Assembly (NCBI RefSeq): GCF_002706745.1
Contig: NZ_CP017702.1
Location: 1 to 64,000 of the forward strand
Direction: 5' to 3'
Origin: Companilactobacillus farciminis KCTC 3681 = DSM 20184
GTDB taxonomy: Bacteria > Bacillota > Bacilli > Lactobacillales > Lactobacillaceae
Length of the DNA: 64,000 nt
Shown: positions 18,917-26,747 of the stretch, one piece after another
Numbering within the stretch: position 1 is the stretch's first letter
Layout of the letters: each line of letters starts with the position of its first letter
Position numbers and translations under genes: made by a program
The notes under the pieces: model-generated
Database searches by the model: none
What the model saw: the letters and a program-made list of their open reading frames with translations, nothing else
Told to the model about the DNA's origin: nothing

Positions 18917-19633
18917 ATGAAGACATATCGAACAAGATTTCAGTTAAAATCTGAAGTCAAATCACTACTCAAAGGAAACTGGTCTAAGGGAGTTTTACTA
19001 TTTTTGATTCCATCCCTAGTCTTTTGGTTTACTAATGAGTACAGCAATTTCAATGAAAAAATCAAAATTAATTACGATACTGCAACGGTGAATTTTGACC
19101 AACTGGTTAGAATGACTGCCAATTCTGGAATTATCAGTTTAATAGTTAGTTTGATTTTTCTAGTAATTACTTTATCCGCTACTTTTAGGGGACTGGATTG
19201 GTTAGAAGATCCAGAGCTAGACTTTGCTCCAATCAAAAGTAACTTTACTTATTTCAGAAGTCCTGATTGGTGGAAACTAATGCTAATTTACATCATTTCC
19301 TACATCTTCTTGACACTTTGGACTATTCTTTTAGTCATTCCTGGAATTATTAAGTACATGGCCTATTCACAAACTTACTTCATCTATAAAGATCTAAACG
19401 ACCGTGGTCTTGCTAATAATTATAAATTGACTGACTATATCACAAAGAGTCGCCAATTGATGGTCGGCAATAAATGGCGTTATTTCGTCCTTCAACTTAG
19501 TTTTATCGGTTGGTGGCTACTTGGTTTCTTAACATTAGGCGTTGGTTTCATCTGGATTTACCCATACTACAAATTAACTATGGCTAACTTTTACAAAGAC
19601 TTGAAAGAAAATAACGGTGCAATCTTAGCATAG
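18917..19633 (+). CDS. DUF975 family membrane protein, tandem copy 1
   Basis: The 238-residue protein has about five membrane segments. It shows the DUF975 features TYRTRFQLKSEVKSLLKGNW at the N-terminus, FRGLDWLED mid-protein, and TDYITKSRQLMVGNKWRYF followed by a last helix pair and YYKLTMANFYKDLKE. The function of DUF975 is unknown. It is about 70% identical by eye to the next gene, which starts 867 bp later. The C-terminal third is nearly identical and the extracytoplasmic loop (residues 38-65) is most divergent. AGAGGGGGG lies before the ATG. Confidence 0.88.
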   Translation: MKTYRTRFQLKSEVKSLLKGNWSKGVLLFLIPSLVFWFTNEYSNFNEKIKINYDTATVNFDQLVRMTANSGIISLIVSLIFLVITLSATFRGLDWLEDPELDFAPIKSNFTYFRSPDWWKLMLIYIISYIFLTLWTILLVIPGIIKYMAYSQTYFIYKDLNDRGLANNYKLTDYITKSRQLMVGNKWRYFVLQLSFIGWWLLGFLTLGVGFIWIYPYYKLTMANFYKDLKENNGAILA

Positions 19634-19650
19634 GTTGCATCGTTTTTTTT
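19616..19650 (+). terminator. terminator of DUF975 copy 1, overlapping its stop codon
   Basis: The stem GGTGCAA/TTGCATC (7 bp, one G-U pair) encloses the TAG stop and is followed by eight T. The second gene has the same arrangement. Confidence 0.75.
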
Positions 19651-19654
19651 GTAT

Positions 19655-19664
19655 CGTTATAACG
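19655..19664. repeat. iterated palindrome CGTTATAACG, copy 3
   Basis: It lies four bases after the terminator T-run of DUF975 copy 1. Copy 4 occupies the same place after the paralog, so it was part of the duplicated unit. Confidence 0.8.
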
Positions 19665-19783
19665 TCTCACTGCTTTTTGATAGACTAGATACCATCATTG
19701 TCTTCCCCTACAAGGGCGTGTATTGTTGATATATAAGGAAAAAGTTCACAAGCTCTTTTCACTACATCTACATAGGGGGAATA

Positions 19784-20500
19784 ATGAAAGCATATCGTAC
19801 TAGAAATCAATTAAAAACTGAGGTTAAGACTCTTCTTAAAGGAAATTGGTCAAAAGCCATTATTCTATTTTTAATTCCTACTCTAGAGTTTTGGTTTACC
19901 AACGTATACAAAGTTATCAAAGATAATTTTAGTGTAAAGTACAATAATTTAACGGTCACTCTTGATCAAATTCTTAAAGCATCTACTAGTTATGGTTTAG
20001 TCAGCGCCATTCTAGGTCTGATTTTTATCTTAATCACTTTATCAGCTACTTTTAGAGGATTGGATTGGTTGGAAGACCCTAATTTAGAATTCTCACCTCT
20101 CAAAAGTAATTTCACTTACTTCAGAAGTCCTGCTTGGTCAGAATTAATCATGCTCGACGTTATTTCATATGTTTTCTTATTGTTTTGGACAATCTTATTA
20201 ATCGTTCCTGGAGTAATTAAAGCTTTAGCCTATTCACAAACTTATTTCATCTACAAAGATCTTAACGACCATGGTCTTTCCAAAGATTATCGTTTAACTG
20301 ATTACATTACTAAAAGCCGCCAATTAATGGTTGGTAATAAATGGCGTTATTTTGTCCTTCAACTTAGTTTTCTTGGTTGGTGGGTACTCGGTCTTATAAC
20401 TCTAGGTATTGGTTTCATTTGGATTTATCCATATTACAAATTAACTATGGCTAACTTCTACAAAGATTTGAAAGAAAAAAGCGGTGCAATCTTAGCATAG
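19784..20500 (+). CDS. DUF975 family membrane protein, tandem copy 2
   Basis: This is a 238-residue paralog of the preceding gene, equal in length with the same membrane layout. Shared blocks include LSATFRGLDWLEDP, KSNFTYFRSP, TDYITKSRQLMVGNKWRYF and YYKLTMANFYKDLKE. The first outer loop differs (NVYKVIKDNFSVKY against NEYSNFNEKIKINY), which suggests divergence of a ligand- or partner-facing surface. It has its own upstream region of 150 bp with GGGGG before the ATG. The function is unknown. Confidence 0.88.
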   Translation: MKAYRTRNQLKTEVKTLLKGNWSKAIILFLIPTLEFWFTNVYKVIKDNFSVKYNNLTVTLDQILKASTSYGLVSAILGLIFILITLSATFRGLDWLEDPNLEFSPLKSNFTYFRSPAWSELIMLDVISYVFLLFWTILLIVPGVIKALAYSQTYFIYKDLNDHGLSKDYRLTDYITKSRQLMVGNKWRYFVLQLSFLGWWVLGLITLGIGFIWIYPYYKLTMANFYKDLKEKSGAILA

Positions 20501-20516
20501 GTTTGCATCGTTTTTT
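20483..20516 (+). terminator. terminator of DUF975 copy 2, overlapping its stop codon
   Basis: The stem GGTGCAA/TTGCATC around the TAG stop is followed by six T, a copy of the terminator at 19616-19650. Confidence 0.75.
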
Positions 20517-20517
20517 G

Positions 20518-20533
20518 TATCGTTATAACGATA
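20518..20533. repeat. iterated palindrome CGTTATAACG, copy 4 (16-bp palindrome)
   Basis: TATCGTTATAACGATA is a perfect 16-bp palindrome between convergent genes, the longest member of the family in the window. Confidence 0.85.
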
Positions 20534-20536
20534 ATT

Positions 20537-21295
20537 TCACTTAGTATATTCGTAAATCACATCATGCAACAATTGAACAACTGGCATATTTGTCTTTTTA
20601 TCATAATAATCGCCAAACCTAGCATCACTAATATACATATCGACCAATCCTCGATGCGCTTTTTTGGTATAACTGGGCCAAGTGTATTCAAGCCATTGCT
20701 TATGTTCTTGATAAATTTTTTGAGCTAACTGTGAATCCAAGTCCGGGTGCTGTTTCAAGGCTACTAAATCGTCAATCAAAGCCTTTTCTACAGCTTGCAT
20801 TTGTTGAAACTCTACCTCACTCAATTTAGAAAACTTTTGATTGGATTGTTCAATCGTTTTTGAACCATATTTTTGGCGAATTTCCGCACCGTATTTAACC
20901 TCATTTTCTGAAATTCTAGTCTCTTTAAACGCCGTAAATCTTTCTGTATCCGTCATTTCGATTTCTCCTTGATAATCTTTGATAGTCAAATCAATATTTG
21001 TTAGCAGAGTATTTATCTTTTCTTGTTCTTGTAATAACAACTGTTGTTGCTGTTTCAATGCATCTATCCTCGAAAAATTCGGATCATCCATAATTTTCTT
21101 GATCTCCTGCAACGGAAAATTCAGCGACCGATAAAAAAGAATTTGCTGCAATTTATTTACATTTTTTTCATCATAAATTCGGTAATTATTTTCATTAACT
21201 TCACTCGGTTTCAACAAATTTATATCATCGTAATATCTCAACGTACGCGTTGTGATACCAGTCATTTCAGCTAACTTTTTAATTGTATATTTCAT
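20537..21295 (-). CDS. MerR-family regulator with TipA-like effector domain
   Basis: Residues 1-70 are a MerR winged helix (YTIKKLAEMTGITTRTLRYY, NYRIYDEKNVNKLQQILFYR). Residues 75-115 form the dimer coiled coil. The C-terminal half (from about 130) has the TipAS pattern with FSKLSEVEFQQMQ and a YISDARFGDYYDK end. TipA-type regulators bind small hydrophobic antibiotics or peptides and bend a long-spacer promoter. The start MKYTIKKL is chosen because TAGGAGAG is six bases upstream. Its own promoter has the MerR layout (21319-21349), so it is probably autoregulated. No obvious transporter target is beside it. Confidence 0.87.
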   Translation of the reverse strand: MKYTIKKLAEMTGITTRTLRYYDDINLLKPSEVNENNYRIYDEKNVNKLQQILFYRSLNFPLQEIKKIMDDPNFSRIDALKQQQQLLLQEQEKINTLLTNIDLTIKDYQGEIEMTDTERFTAFKETRISENEVKYGAEIRQKYGSKTIEQSNQKFSKLSEVEFQQMQAVEKALIDDLVALKQHPDLDSQLAQKIYQEHKQWLEYTWPSYTKKAHRGLVDMYISDARFGDYYDKKTNMPVVQLLHDVIYEYTK

Positions 21296-21318
21296 AAATA
21301 TCTCTCCTAACAAATTGA

Positions 21319-21349
21319 ATTTTATCGGTTGACGTTACGTGAAGGTCAA
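21319..21349 (-). promoter_or_regulatory. MerR-type promoter with 19-bp spacer
   Basis: On the minus strand TTGACC and TAAAAT are 19 bp apart, and the spacer holds an imperfect dyad (GACCTT...AACGTC). A 19-bp spacer with an internal dyad is the hallmark of MerR-family control. Confidence 0.65.
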
Positions 21350-21430
21350 GTAAATTATGATAAAAATCGACCACTTTTTTCACCTTTCCTGTTAAGATAG
21401 GGATTAACAATAATTAGGTGGGTGACTATA

Positions 21431-22240
21431 TTGAATGAATTTACACAAGTTTTAACTATCGCAGGTTCTGACTCTGACGGAAGTGCCGGCGCTCAAGCAG
21501 ATCTCAAAACATTTATGGCTCGTGGTGTTTATGGAATGTCCGTATTTACTGCCGCTGTTGCTGGGAATTCATATGGAATTCACGACAGTGTAAATATGCC
21601 AGTCAGTTTTATTGAAAATCAAATCAAAGATATCAAAGATGATTTCAAAGTTTCAGCTTTTAAAACTGGTATGTTGTCTGATTCAGAAATTATTCACACA
21701 GTTACTGAAGCTATCAAGGATAAACCTTTTGGATACTTCATCTTAGATCCAGTTATCATCACTAAACATGGGGCAATGCTTTTGGAAACAGAAGCTTACC
21801 AAACCTTGATCGATGAATTATTCCCATTAGCTGATTTAATTACGCCAAACTTCTATGAAGCTAAGAAATTATCTGGCCTAGAATTAGAAAATAAAGAAGA
21901 AATTATTAAGGCTGCACATAAATTACGCAAATTAGGTCCAAAAAATATTATGATAAAGGGTGAACATAGTGACGACTCAATCGATGAAGTTGAAGATTAT
22001 GTTCTACTAGAAGATGGCCAATCATTCTGGATCTCTGAACCATTTGTCAAAACAGAACATATCAATGGTACTGGTGATACCTTGTCATCATGTATTGTGG
22101 CTGAATTAGCAAAGGGTCAAAGTATGGAAGATGCCATTAAGACTGCAAAAACATTTACTTATAATGCTATTAAACATGAAATCGCTGTAGGACATAAATA
22201 TGGACCTATTAACCATTTTGTAAAGGATGATATACAATAG
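21431..22240 (+). CDS. pyridoxine / hydroxymethylpyrimidine kinase (ThiD/PdxK family)
   Basis: This is a ribokinase-fold enzyme that phosphorylates pyridoxine/pyridoxal or HMP. The substrate motif VLTIAGSDSDGSAGAQADLKTF is split over residues 8-29, and GVYGMSVFTA follows. ITPNFYEAKKLSG and the ATP/anion-hole signature INGTGDTLSSCIVAEL are near residues 142 and 212. The start is probably the TTG at 21431, since AGGTGGGTG lies just before it and a GTG at 21422 would overlap that site. No other thiamine or B6 genes are adjacent, so the choice between HMP and pyridoxine is open. Confidence 0.85.
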   Translation: MNEFTQVLTIAGSDSDGSAGAQADLKTFMARGVYGMSVFTAAVAGNSYGIHDSVNMPVSFIENQIKDIKDDFKVSAFKTGMLSDSEIIHTVTEAIKDKPFGYFILDPVIITKHGAMLLETEAYQTLIDELFPLADLITPNFYEAKKLSGLELENKEEIIKAAHKLRKLGPKNIMIKGEHSDDSIDEVEDYVLLEDGQSFWISEPFVKTEHINGTGDTLSSCIVAELAKGQSMEDAIKTAKTFTYNAIKHEIAVGHKYGPINHFVKDDIQ

Positions 22241-22268
22241 TATTGGTAAGTAAAATTGGAGGTTAACT

Positions 22269-23321
22269 ATGGTAAGAATAACAAAAATTTCTGCCGGGAT
22301 TTTATTGCTTATACTATCAATTGTATTAATGATCAAAGCTGGATTTGAAGGTTTCATTGCTGCTCTAGTCGGTACTGGAGCTATCGGTGGTGCTGCCGGA
22401 ATTCTAATGGCAATCACTTATATCATTTCAGCCGCAATCTACATTTTAACTAACCGAACGTACAGTATCGTTCCTGATATTGTTGGATTTGTCATCCTGA
22501 TCCTCGGTGGTTTAATGGGCTTGTTTAACGCCAATATGCCTGGAGCTGGCTTCTTAAAGATTTGGGCTTGGGTTGGTATCATCATTGGTGCAATTGACTT
22601 GATTGTCGTCATCGTTGATATGATAATTCATCCAGTTTCTGACGAAGAACCTGAAGACGAACCGGATAATAATCAAAATCAGTTCGACAACCAAAACCAA
22701 AACTTTGGTCAGTTTTATAATCAAAATCAACCAAATGGGCAATTTAATCAACCTAACAATTTTAATCAAGCAAATTACGGATATAATCCTTATCAAAATA
22801 ACAACCAAAACCAATTTGGTAACAACAATCAAGGATACAATCAACAACCAAATCAACAGTTCAATCCTAATCAAGTTCCAAACAACATGAATCAACAACA
22901 GTTCCCTAACAATGGGAATTACAACAATAACCGTTCTAATCAATTCAACAACCAAGCTAATAATGGCTACAATAATCAGCCATACAATCAGCCTATGAAT
23001 AACAATATGAACGGGAACATGAATAATAATATGAATCGCCCTAACCCTCGTGGCAATTACCAACAACCAAATAATCAATTTGGCAACGGCAATCAAGGAC
23101 AATTCAACAATCAATCATACAATCCAAATTCAAATTACAATAATCAAAACTACGGTCAAAACCAAAACTACGCACCTAATAACCAGAATCAAAATATGAA
23201 CCAGCCAAACTTTGGTAATCAGAACAATCAACAATTCAATCCAAACAATGGCAATCCTCGTTTAGGCGCACCGCAACAAAACAATAATCTTGGTACTAGA
23301 AGTCGTAGCAGTAGACACTAG
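22269..23321 (+). CDS. four-helix membrane protein with a long Asn/Gln-rich tail
   Basis: Residues 1-120 hold about four membrane helices (ISAGILLLILSIVLMIKAGF, then a Gly/Ala-rich pair and IWAWVGIIIGAIDLIVVIVD) in the style of the DUF4064 family. After an acidic linker (SDEEPEDEPDNN) comes about 210 residues made almost only of Asn, Gln, Gly, Tyr, Phe and Pro. Short repeats such as NQNQFGN and NNGYNNQP occur. The end LGTRSRSSRH is basic. The tail is prion-like low complexity, probably disordered, and either outside or in the cytosol depending on topology. The function is unknown. It lies 28 bp after the kinase gene. Confidence 0.8.
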   Translation: MVRITKISAGILLLILSIVLMIKAGFEGFIAALVGTGAIGGAAGILMAITYIISAAIYILTNRTYSIVPDIVGFVILILGGLMGLFNANMPGAGFLKIWAWVGIIIGAIDLIVVIVDMIIHPVSDEEPEDEPDNNQNQFDNQNQNFGQFYNQNQPNGQFNQPNNFNQANYGYNPYQNNNQNQFGNNNQGYNQQPNQQFNPNQVPNNMNQQQFPNNGNYNNNRSNQFNNQANNGYNNQPYNQPMNNNMNGNMNNNMNRPNPRGNYQQPNNQFGNGNQGQFNNQSYNPNSNYNNQNYGQNQNYAPNNQNQNMNQPNFGNQNNQQFNPNNGNPRLGAPQQNNNLGTRSRSSRH

Positions 23322-23325
23322 TCTA

Positions 23326-23357
23326 AAAAGGACAAACGCGAATGCGTTTGTCCTTTT
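23326..23357. terminator. bidirectional terminator
   Basis: A perfect 14-bp hairpin AAAAGGACAAACGC/GCGTTTGTCCTTTT with a four-base loop lies between convergent genes. Confidence 0.9.
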
Positions 23358-23877
23358 ATTTTTTCAGCAAATATGCCACTATCATCGAACCAACAAACAA
23401 GACAGCAAATAGTAAAAATCCTTGGACTTGTTTATTAGGTCGAATTGAAACCTCAGTCGTCTGTTCTTCTTGTTTAACTTCTTGATTAAAATAAATCAAT
23501 ATGCCTGAATTCAAGGCAATACTTACTAAAATCAAAACTGTACTAACTGTTGATAGTCTTCCTAAAAATTTCTGTTGCGAAACGATTAATATCAAAATCA
23601 AATTCAAAATACTAGGCAGCCACATGTACCTTTTCAAAGTCATTAAACGTGTTTTTCTATCAATATCTCTCACAATATCAGATCCCTCCACTAGTAAATT
23701 ATCTAAAGAAATGTGATAGAGCTTCGATAAACGGATCAGACTATTAATATCGGGGAAAGTCTTACCAGTTTCCCAGTTCGAGACGGTTTTTGACGAAACA
23801 TACAATTTCTCTGCCAACTGTTCTTGAGTCAAATGATATTCTTGGCGTTTCTTTCTCAAAATCTGATTCAATTCCAT
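23356..23877 (-). CDS. XRE-family HTH protein with membrane helices
   Basis: The 173-residue protein has a Cro/CI-type HTH at residues 5-60 (LRKKRQEYHLTQEQLAEKLY, SSKTVSNWETGKTFPDINSL). Three hydrophobic segments follow (residues 86-101, 108-130 and 153-170). Membrane-tethered XRE proteins of this shape are common in Firmicutes and may sense membrane-active compounds. The target is not evident. A similar protein is at 51627-52217; the two share the HTH layout and the DNLL/DQLL linker. Confidence 0.85.
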   Translation of the reverse strand: MELNQILRKKRQEYHLTQEQLAEKLYVSSKTVSNWETGKTFPDINSLIRLSKLYHISLDNLLVEGSDIVRDIDRKTRLMTLKRYMWLPSILNLILILIVSQQKFLGRLSTVSTVLILVSIALNSGILIYFNQEVKQEEQTTEVSIRPNKQVQGFLLFAVLFVGSMIVAYLLKK

Positions 23878-23970
23878 TTTTATCGCTCACTTTCACATTG
23901 CTTAGTTCATTTATATTAGATTCGGAATAAATTAACCATCCAATCCATTTCTAATCGTTAATTTTCATGC

Positions 23971-23987
23971 TTATAACGGCGTTATAA
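23971..23987. repeat. everted form of the iterated palindrome
   Basis: TTATAACG-g-CGTTATAA has the two half-sites of CGTTATAACG turned outward around one G. The same form occurs at 54789-54803. Confidence 0.6.
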
Positions 23988-24153
23988 ATAAATTGTTCCT
24001 AAATTAAAGATACCACTTACCTTTTGTAAATTTTCTTTATCAAATCTGACAAGCAGACAATTTTGAAAGCGGTATATTTTAAGTATAGATAATATAGAAT
24101 TATCATTTTATGTATTGTCGATTAATTAATTGTTATTCATGATATTTTTTATT

Positions 24154-24171
24154 TTGTGAAATTTTATGCAA
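24154..24171. promoter_or_regulatory. possible Rex (NADH/NAD) site upstream of cydA
   Basis: TTGTGAAATTTTATGCAA matches about 13 of 18 positions of the Rex consensus TTGTGAAAT-ATTTCACAA. The left half is complete and the right half weak. The 417-bp gap (23878-24294) between the XRE gene and cydA also holds the everted palindrome and a cre-like 14-mer at 24064-24077 (12 of 14). No other gene is seen in it. Confidence 0.4.
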
Positions 24172-24294
24172 TTCAGTTATATCAAGGCTGAGACCGCTTT
24201 TTTGAAGTCGAATTTATTGATTAAACAAGTAATTAATCATATGATAAATTCATATATTGGGTTTAAATTTATGTTTTTAAGGAGGTTATTGACC

Positions 24295-25737
24295 ATGCTT
24301 GGTGTTGGTTTAAGTATTGTCTCTTTGGCACGTTTCCAATTTGCAATGACGACCGTCTTCCATTTCTTCTTTGTTCCGTTTTCAATCGGAATGGGATTTC
24401 TAGTCGCTATCATGGAAACTATTTATGCCGTTAAAAAAGACAAAGTTTACCTAGATATGGCTAAATTCTGGGGAAAAATTTTCCTTTTGAGTTTTGCTGT
24501 CGGTATTGTTACAGGTATTATTCAAGAATTCCAATTCGGTATGAATTGGTCTGAATACTCACGTTTCATGGGTGATGTGTTCGGTGCTCCACTTGCTATT
24601 GAAGCTTTATTAGCATTCTTCATCGAATCCGTCTTTATCGGTATTTGGATGTTCACTTGGGATCGTTTCAAACCTGGTGTTCATGCCTTTATGATTTGGA
24701 TGACTTCAATTGGTACAATGCTTTCCGCTATTTGGATTTTAGCTGCCAATAGTTTCATGCAACATCCCACAGGTTTCAAGATCAACAATACGACCGGAAG
24801 AATCCAATTGACTGACTTTGGTGCTGTCGTTGCCAATCCTCAATTATGGAAAGTCTTCCCACACGTTATCCTTGCTGCCTTTATGACAGCTGGAGTTGTT
24901 ATTGCTGGTATGAGTGCTTGGGGACTATTACGTAAAAAGAAAGACGAAAATCACTTCTTCAAGACATCACTACGTTTTGGACTTTGGGCAAGTTTGATTT
25001 TCGCTATTGCTTCAGCTGGTGCCGGAGATTTGCAGACTCAACAAATTATCAAAGATCAACCAATGAAATTTGCTGCAACCGAAGGTATTTATGAAGATAC
25101 CAAAGACCCTGCTCCTTGGACTGTCGTCGAATTGATCGATGCTAAGGACCACAAGGCTAGTGGCAAAATTGAAGTTCCTGGTGTCTTGAGTATTTTGGCC
25201 TACCACAAATTAAGTGGTTCTGTAAAGGGTATGAATACGATCGACAAAGAACTTCATGCTAAGTACGACAAGAAATTCGGAAAAGATATGAATTACTACG
25301 TTCCACCTAAGACTTTATTCTGGAGTTTCAGAGTGATGACCGGAATTGATGCTTTAGTTATGTTGATTGCTCTAGTCGGTTTGATCTTCTCCAGAAAGAA
25401 GAAGGATACGATTGAAAGTCACAAGTGGATGCTAGTTGTTTTAGGCATCAGTATTTGGCTTCCATTTATCGGTAATTCTGCCGGTTGGTTCATTACTGAA
25501 TTTGGTCGTTATCCTTGGATCGTTTACGGACTATTCACGATTGCTCAAGCTGTATCACCTACTTCAACCGTTGCTAGTCTATTATTCAGTAACATCGTTT
25601 ACTTCTTGCTCTTTACTCTATTGGGTGGCGTTATGGTTTGGTACTGCAGACAAACACTTCATCACGGTCCATACTTTGAAGAAGCTGACTCCAAACAAAA
25701 CGTCGATCCATTTGCAAAGGAGGCCTTCGGACAATGA
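24295..25737 (+). CDS. cydA: cytochrome bd ubiquinol/menaquinol oxidase subunit I
   Basis: CydA carries the heme groups and the quinol site of the bd oxidase. Seen: LARFQFAMTTVFHFFFVPFS at the N-terminus with a heme-ligand His, GIIQEFQFGMNWSEYSRFMG, the WILAANSFMQHPTGF motif, and the quinol-loop region ending in VPPKTLFWSFRVM. About nine membrane helices fit the family. The start at 24295 follows AAGGAGG; a 43-residue upstream extension has no support. Length (480) is normal. It opens a four-gene operon with overlapping stops and starts. Confidence 0.96.
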   Translation: MLGVGLSIVSLARFQFAMTTVFHFFFVPFSIGMGFLVAIMETIYAVKKDKVYLDMAKFWGKIFLLSFAVGIVTGIIQEFQFGMNWSEYSRFMGDVFGAPLAIEALLAFFIESVFIGIWMFTWDRFKPGVHAFMIWMTSIGTMLSAIWILAANSFMQHPTGFKINNTTGRIQLTDFGAVVANPQLWKVFPHVILAAFMTAGVVIAGMSAWGLLRKKKDENHFFKTSLRFGLWASLIFAIASAGAGDLQTQQIIKDQPMKFAATEGIYEDTKDPAPWTVVELIDAKDHKASGKIEVPGVLSILAYHKLSGSVKGMNTIDKELHAKYDKKFGKDMNYYVPPKTLFWSFRVMTGIDALVMLIALVGLIFSRKKKDTIESHKWMLVVLGISIWLPFIGNSAGWFITEFGRYPWIVYGLFTIAQAVSPTSTVASLLFSNIVYFLLFTLLGGVMVWYCRQTLHHGPYFEEADSKQNVDPFAKEAFGQ

Positions 25738-26747
25738 CACTCAGTACACTGTGGTTTATTTTAATTGGACTTCTATTTGCCATCTTCCTATTTCTTGAAG
25801 GTTTCGACTTTGGCGTTGGAATGGCAACAAGATTCCTTGCTAAAGATGACGTAGAAAGAACTGCAATCATGTCGACTATCGGACCCCACTGGGACGGTAA
25901 CGAAACTTGGCTTGTTACAGCTGGTGGTGCAATGTTTGCTTCCTTACCAATGTGGTACGCATCGTTGTTCTCCGGTTATTACATTTTGTTCTTGTTAGTT
26001 TTGGTTGGTTTGATTCTTCGTGGGGTTTCCTTTGAATTCCACAAGCACGCTGAAACTAAAACAGGTAAGAATCTTTGGATGTGGGCATTTTTTGCCGGTA
26101 GTATCATCCCACCATTCTTCCTCTGTATGATTCTTTTGAGCATGGTTCAAGGTATCCCAATGGATGCTTCAGGTAATGCTTTCCCAACTTTCTTTGATGT
26201 CGTTAACTTATTATCAATCGTCGGAGGAGTTGCCGGAGTATTGCTTTCACTAGTTCACGGCTTGAACTTCATTCGTCTAAGAATTGAAGGACCATTGCGT
26301 GATCGTGCTCGCAAATTAAATCAAATTCTTTATCCAATTTTGTTCCTCGGTGAAGTGGTCTTTGCAGTTTTAGTTTTCTTGCAAACTGACTTCTTTACTA
26401 AGAGATTCTTCTCATCTCTCATCATTACTCTGTTAATTGTTTTGTTCTCCTTATTAGGTTACTATGGAGTCCTAAAGAACAGAGAGGGATGGAGCTTTGC
26501 TGGTAGTGGTTTAGCACTAAGTATGGTCATCGTTTTATTGTTCAACGGCCTATTCCCACGTGTCATGATTGCTACTAACCCAGCACATAGTATCTTGATC
26601 AAAGACGCTGCCAATTCACCATATACTTTGACGATTATGACGATTGTCGCATGTATCTTGGTACCAATTGTAGCTATCTACTTCATTTGGTCATACTCTC
26701 TATTCACAAAGAGAATAAATCCAAGAGAGAATACGGTGAAATACTAA
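25734..26747 (+). CDS. cydB: cytochrome bd oxidase subunit II
   Basis: CydB is the second membrane subunit of the bd oxidase. Its 337 residues have eight or nine helices and the conserved FLEGFDFGVGMATRFLAKDD near residue 22 and GPHWDGNETWLVTAGGAMFA near residue 50. The ATG overlaps the cydA stop by four bases, so translation is coupled. Its own stop overlaps the cydD start by one base. No irregularity is seen. Confidence 0.96.
   Translation: MTLSTLWFILIGLLFAIFLFLEGFDFGVGMATRFLAKDDVERTAIMSTIGPHWDGNETWLVTAGGAMFASLPMWYASLFSGYYILFLLVLVGLILRGVSFEFHKHAETKTGKNLWMWAFFAGSIIPPFFLCMILLSMVQGIPMDASGNAFPTFFDVVNLLSIVGGVAGVLLSLVHGLNFIRLRIEGPLRDRARKLNQILYPILFLGEVVFAVLVFLQTDFFTKRFFSSLIITLLIVLFSLLGYYGVLKNREGWSFAGSGLALSMVIVLLFNGLFPRVMIATNPAHSILIKDAANSPYTLTIMTIVACILVPIVAIYFIWSYSLFTKRINPRENTVKY

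Noticed and set aside
22554..23114. 186-codon open frame on the minus strand opposite the Asn/Gln-rich tail
   Set aside because: It is a by-product of AAY/CAR codon runs, which give Ile/Val/Leu-rich antisense; it has no start signal and the plus-strand gene has a clear start and terminator.
24166..24294. N-terminal extension of CydA
   Set aside because: AAGGAGG lies immediately before ATG 24295, the extension has no CydA similarity and overlaps the regulatory region.
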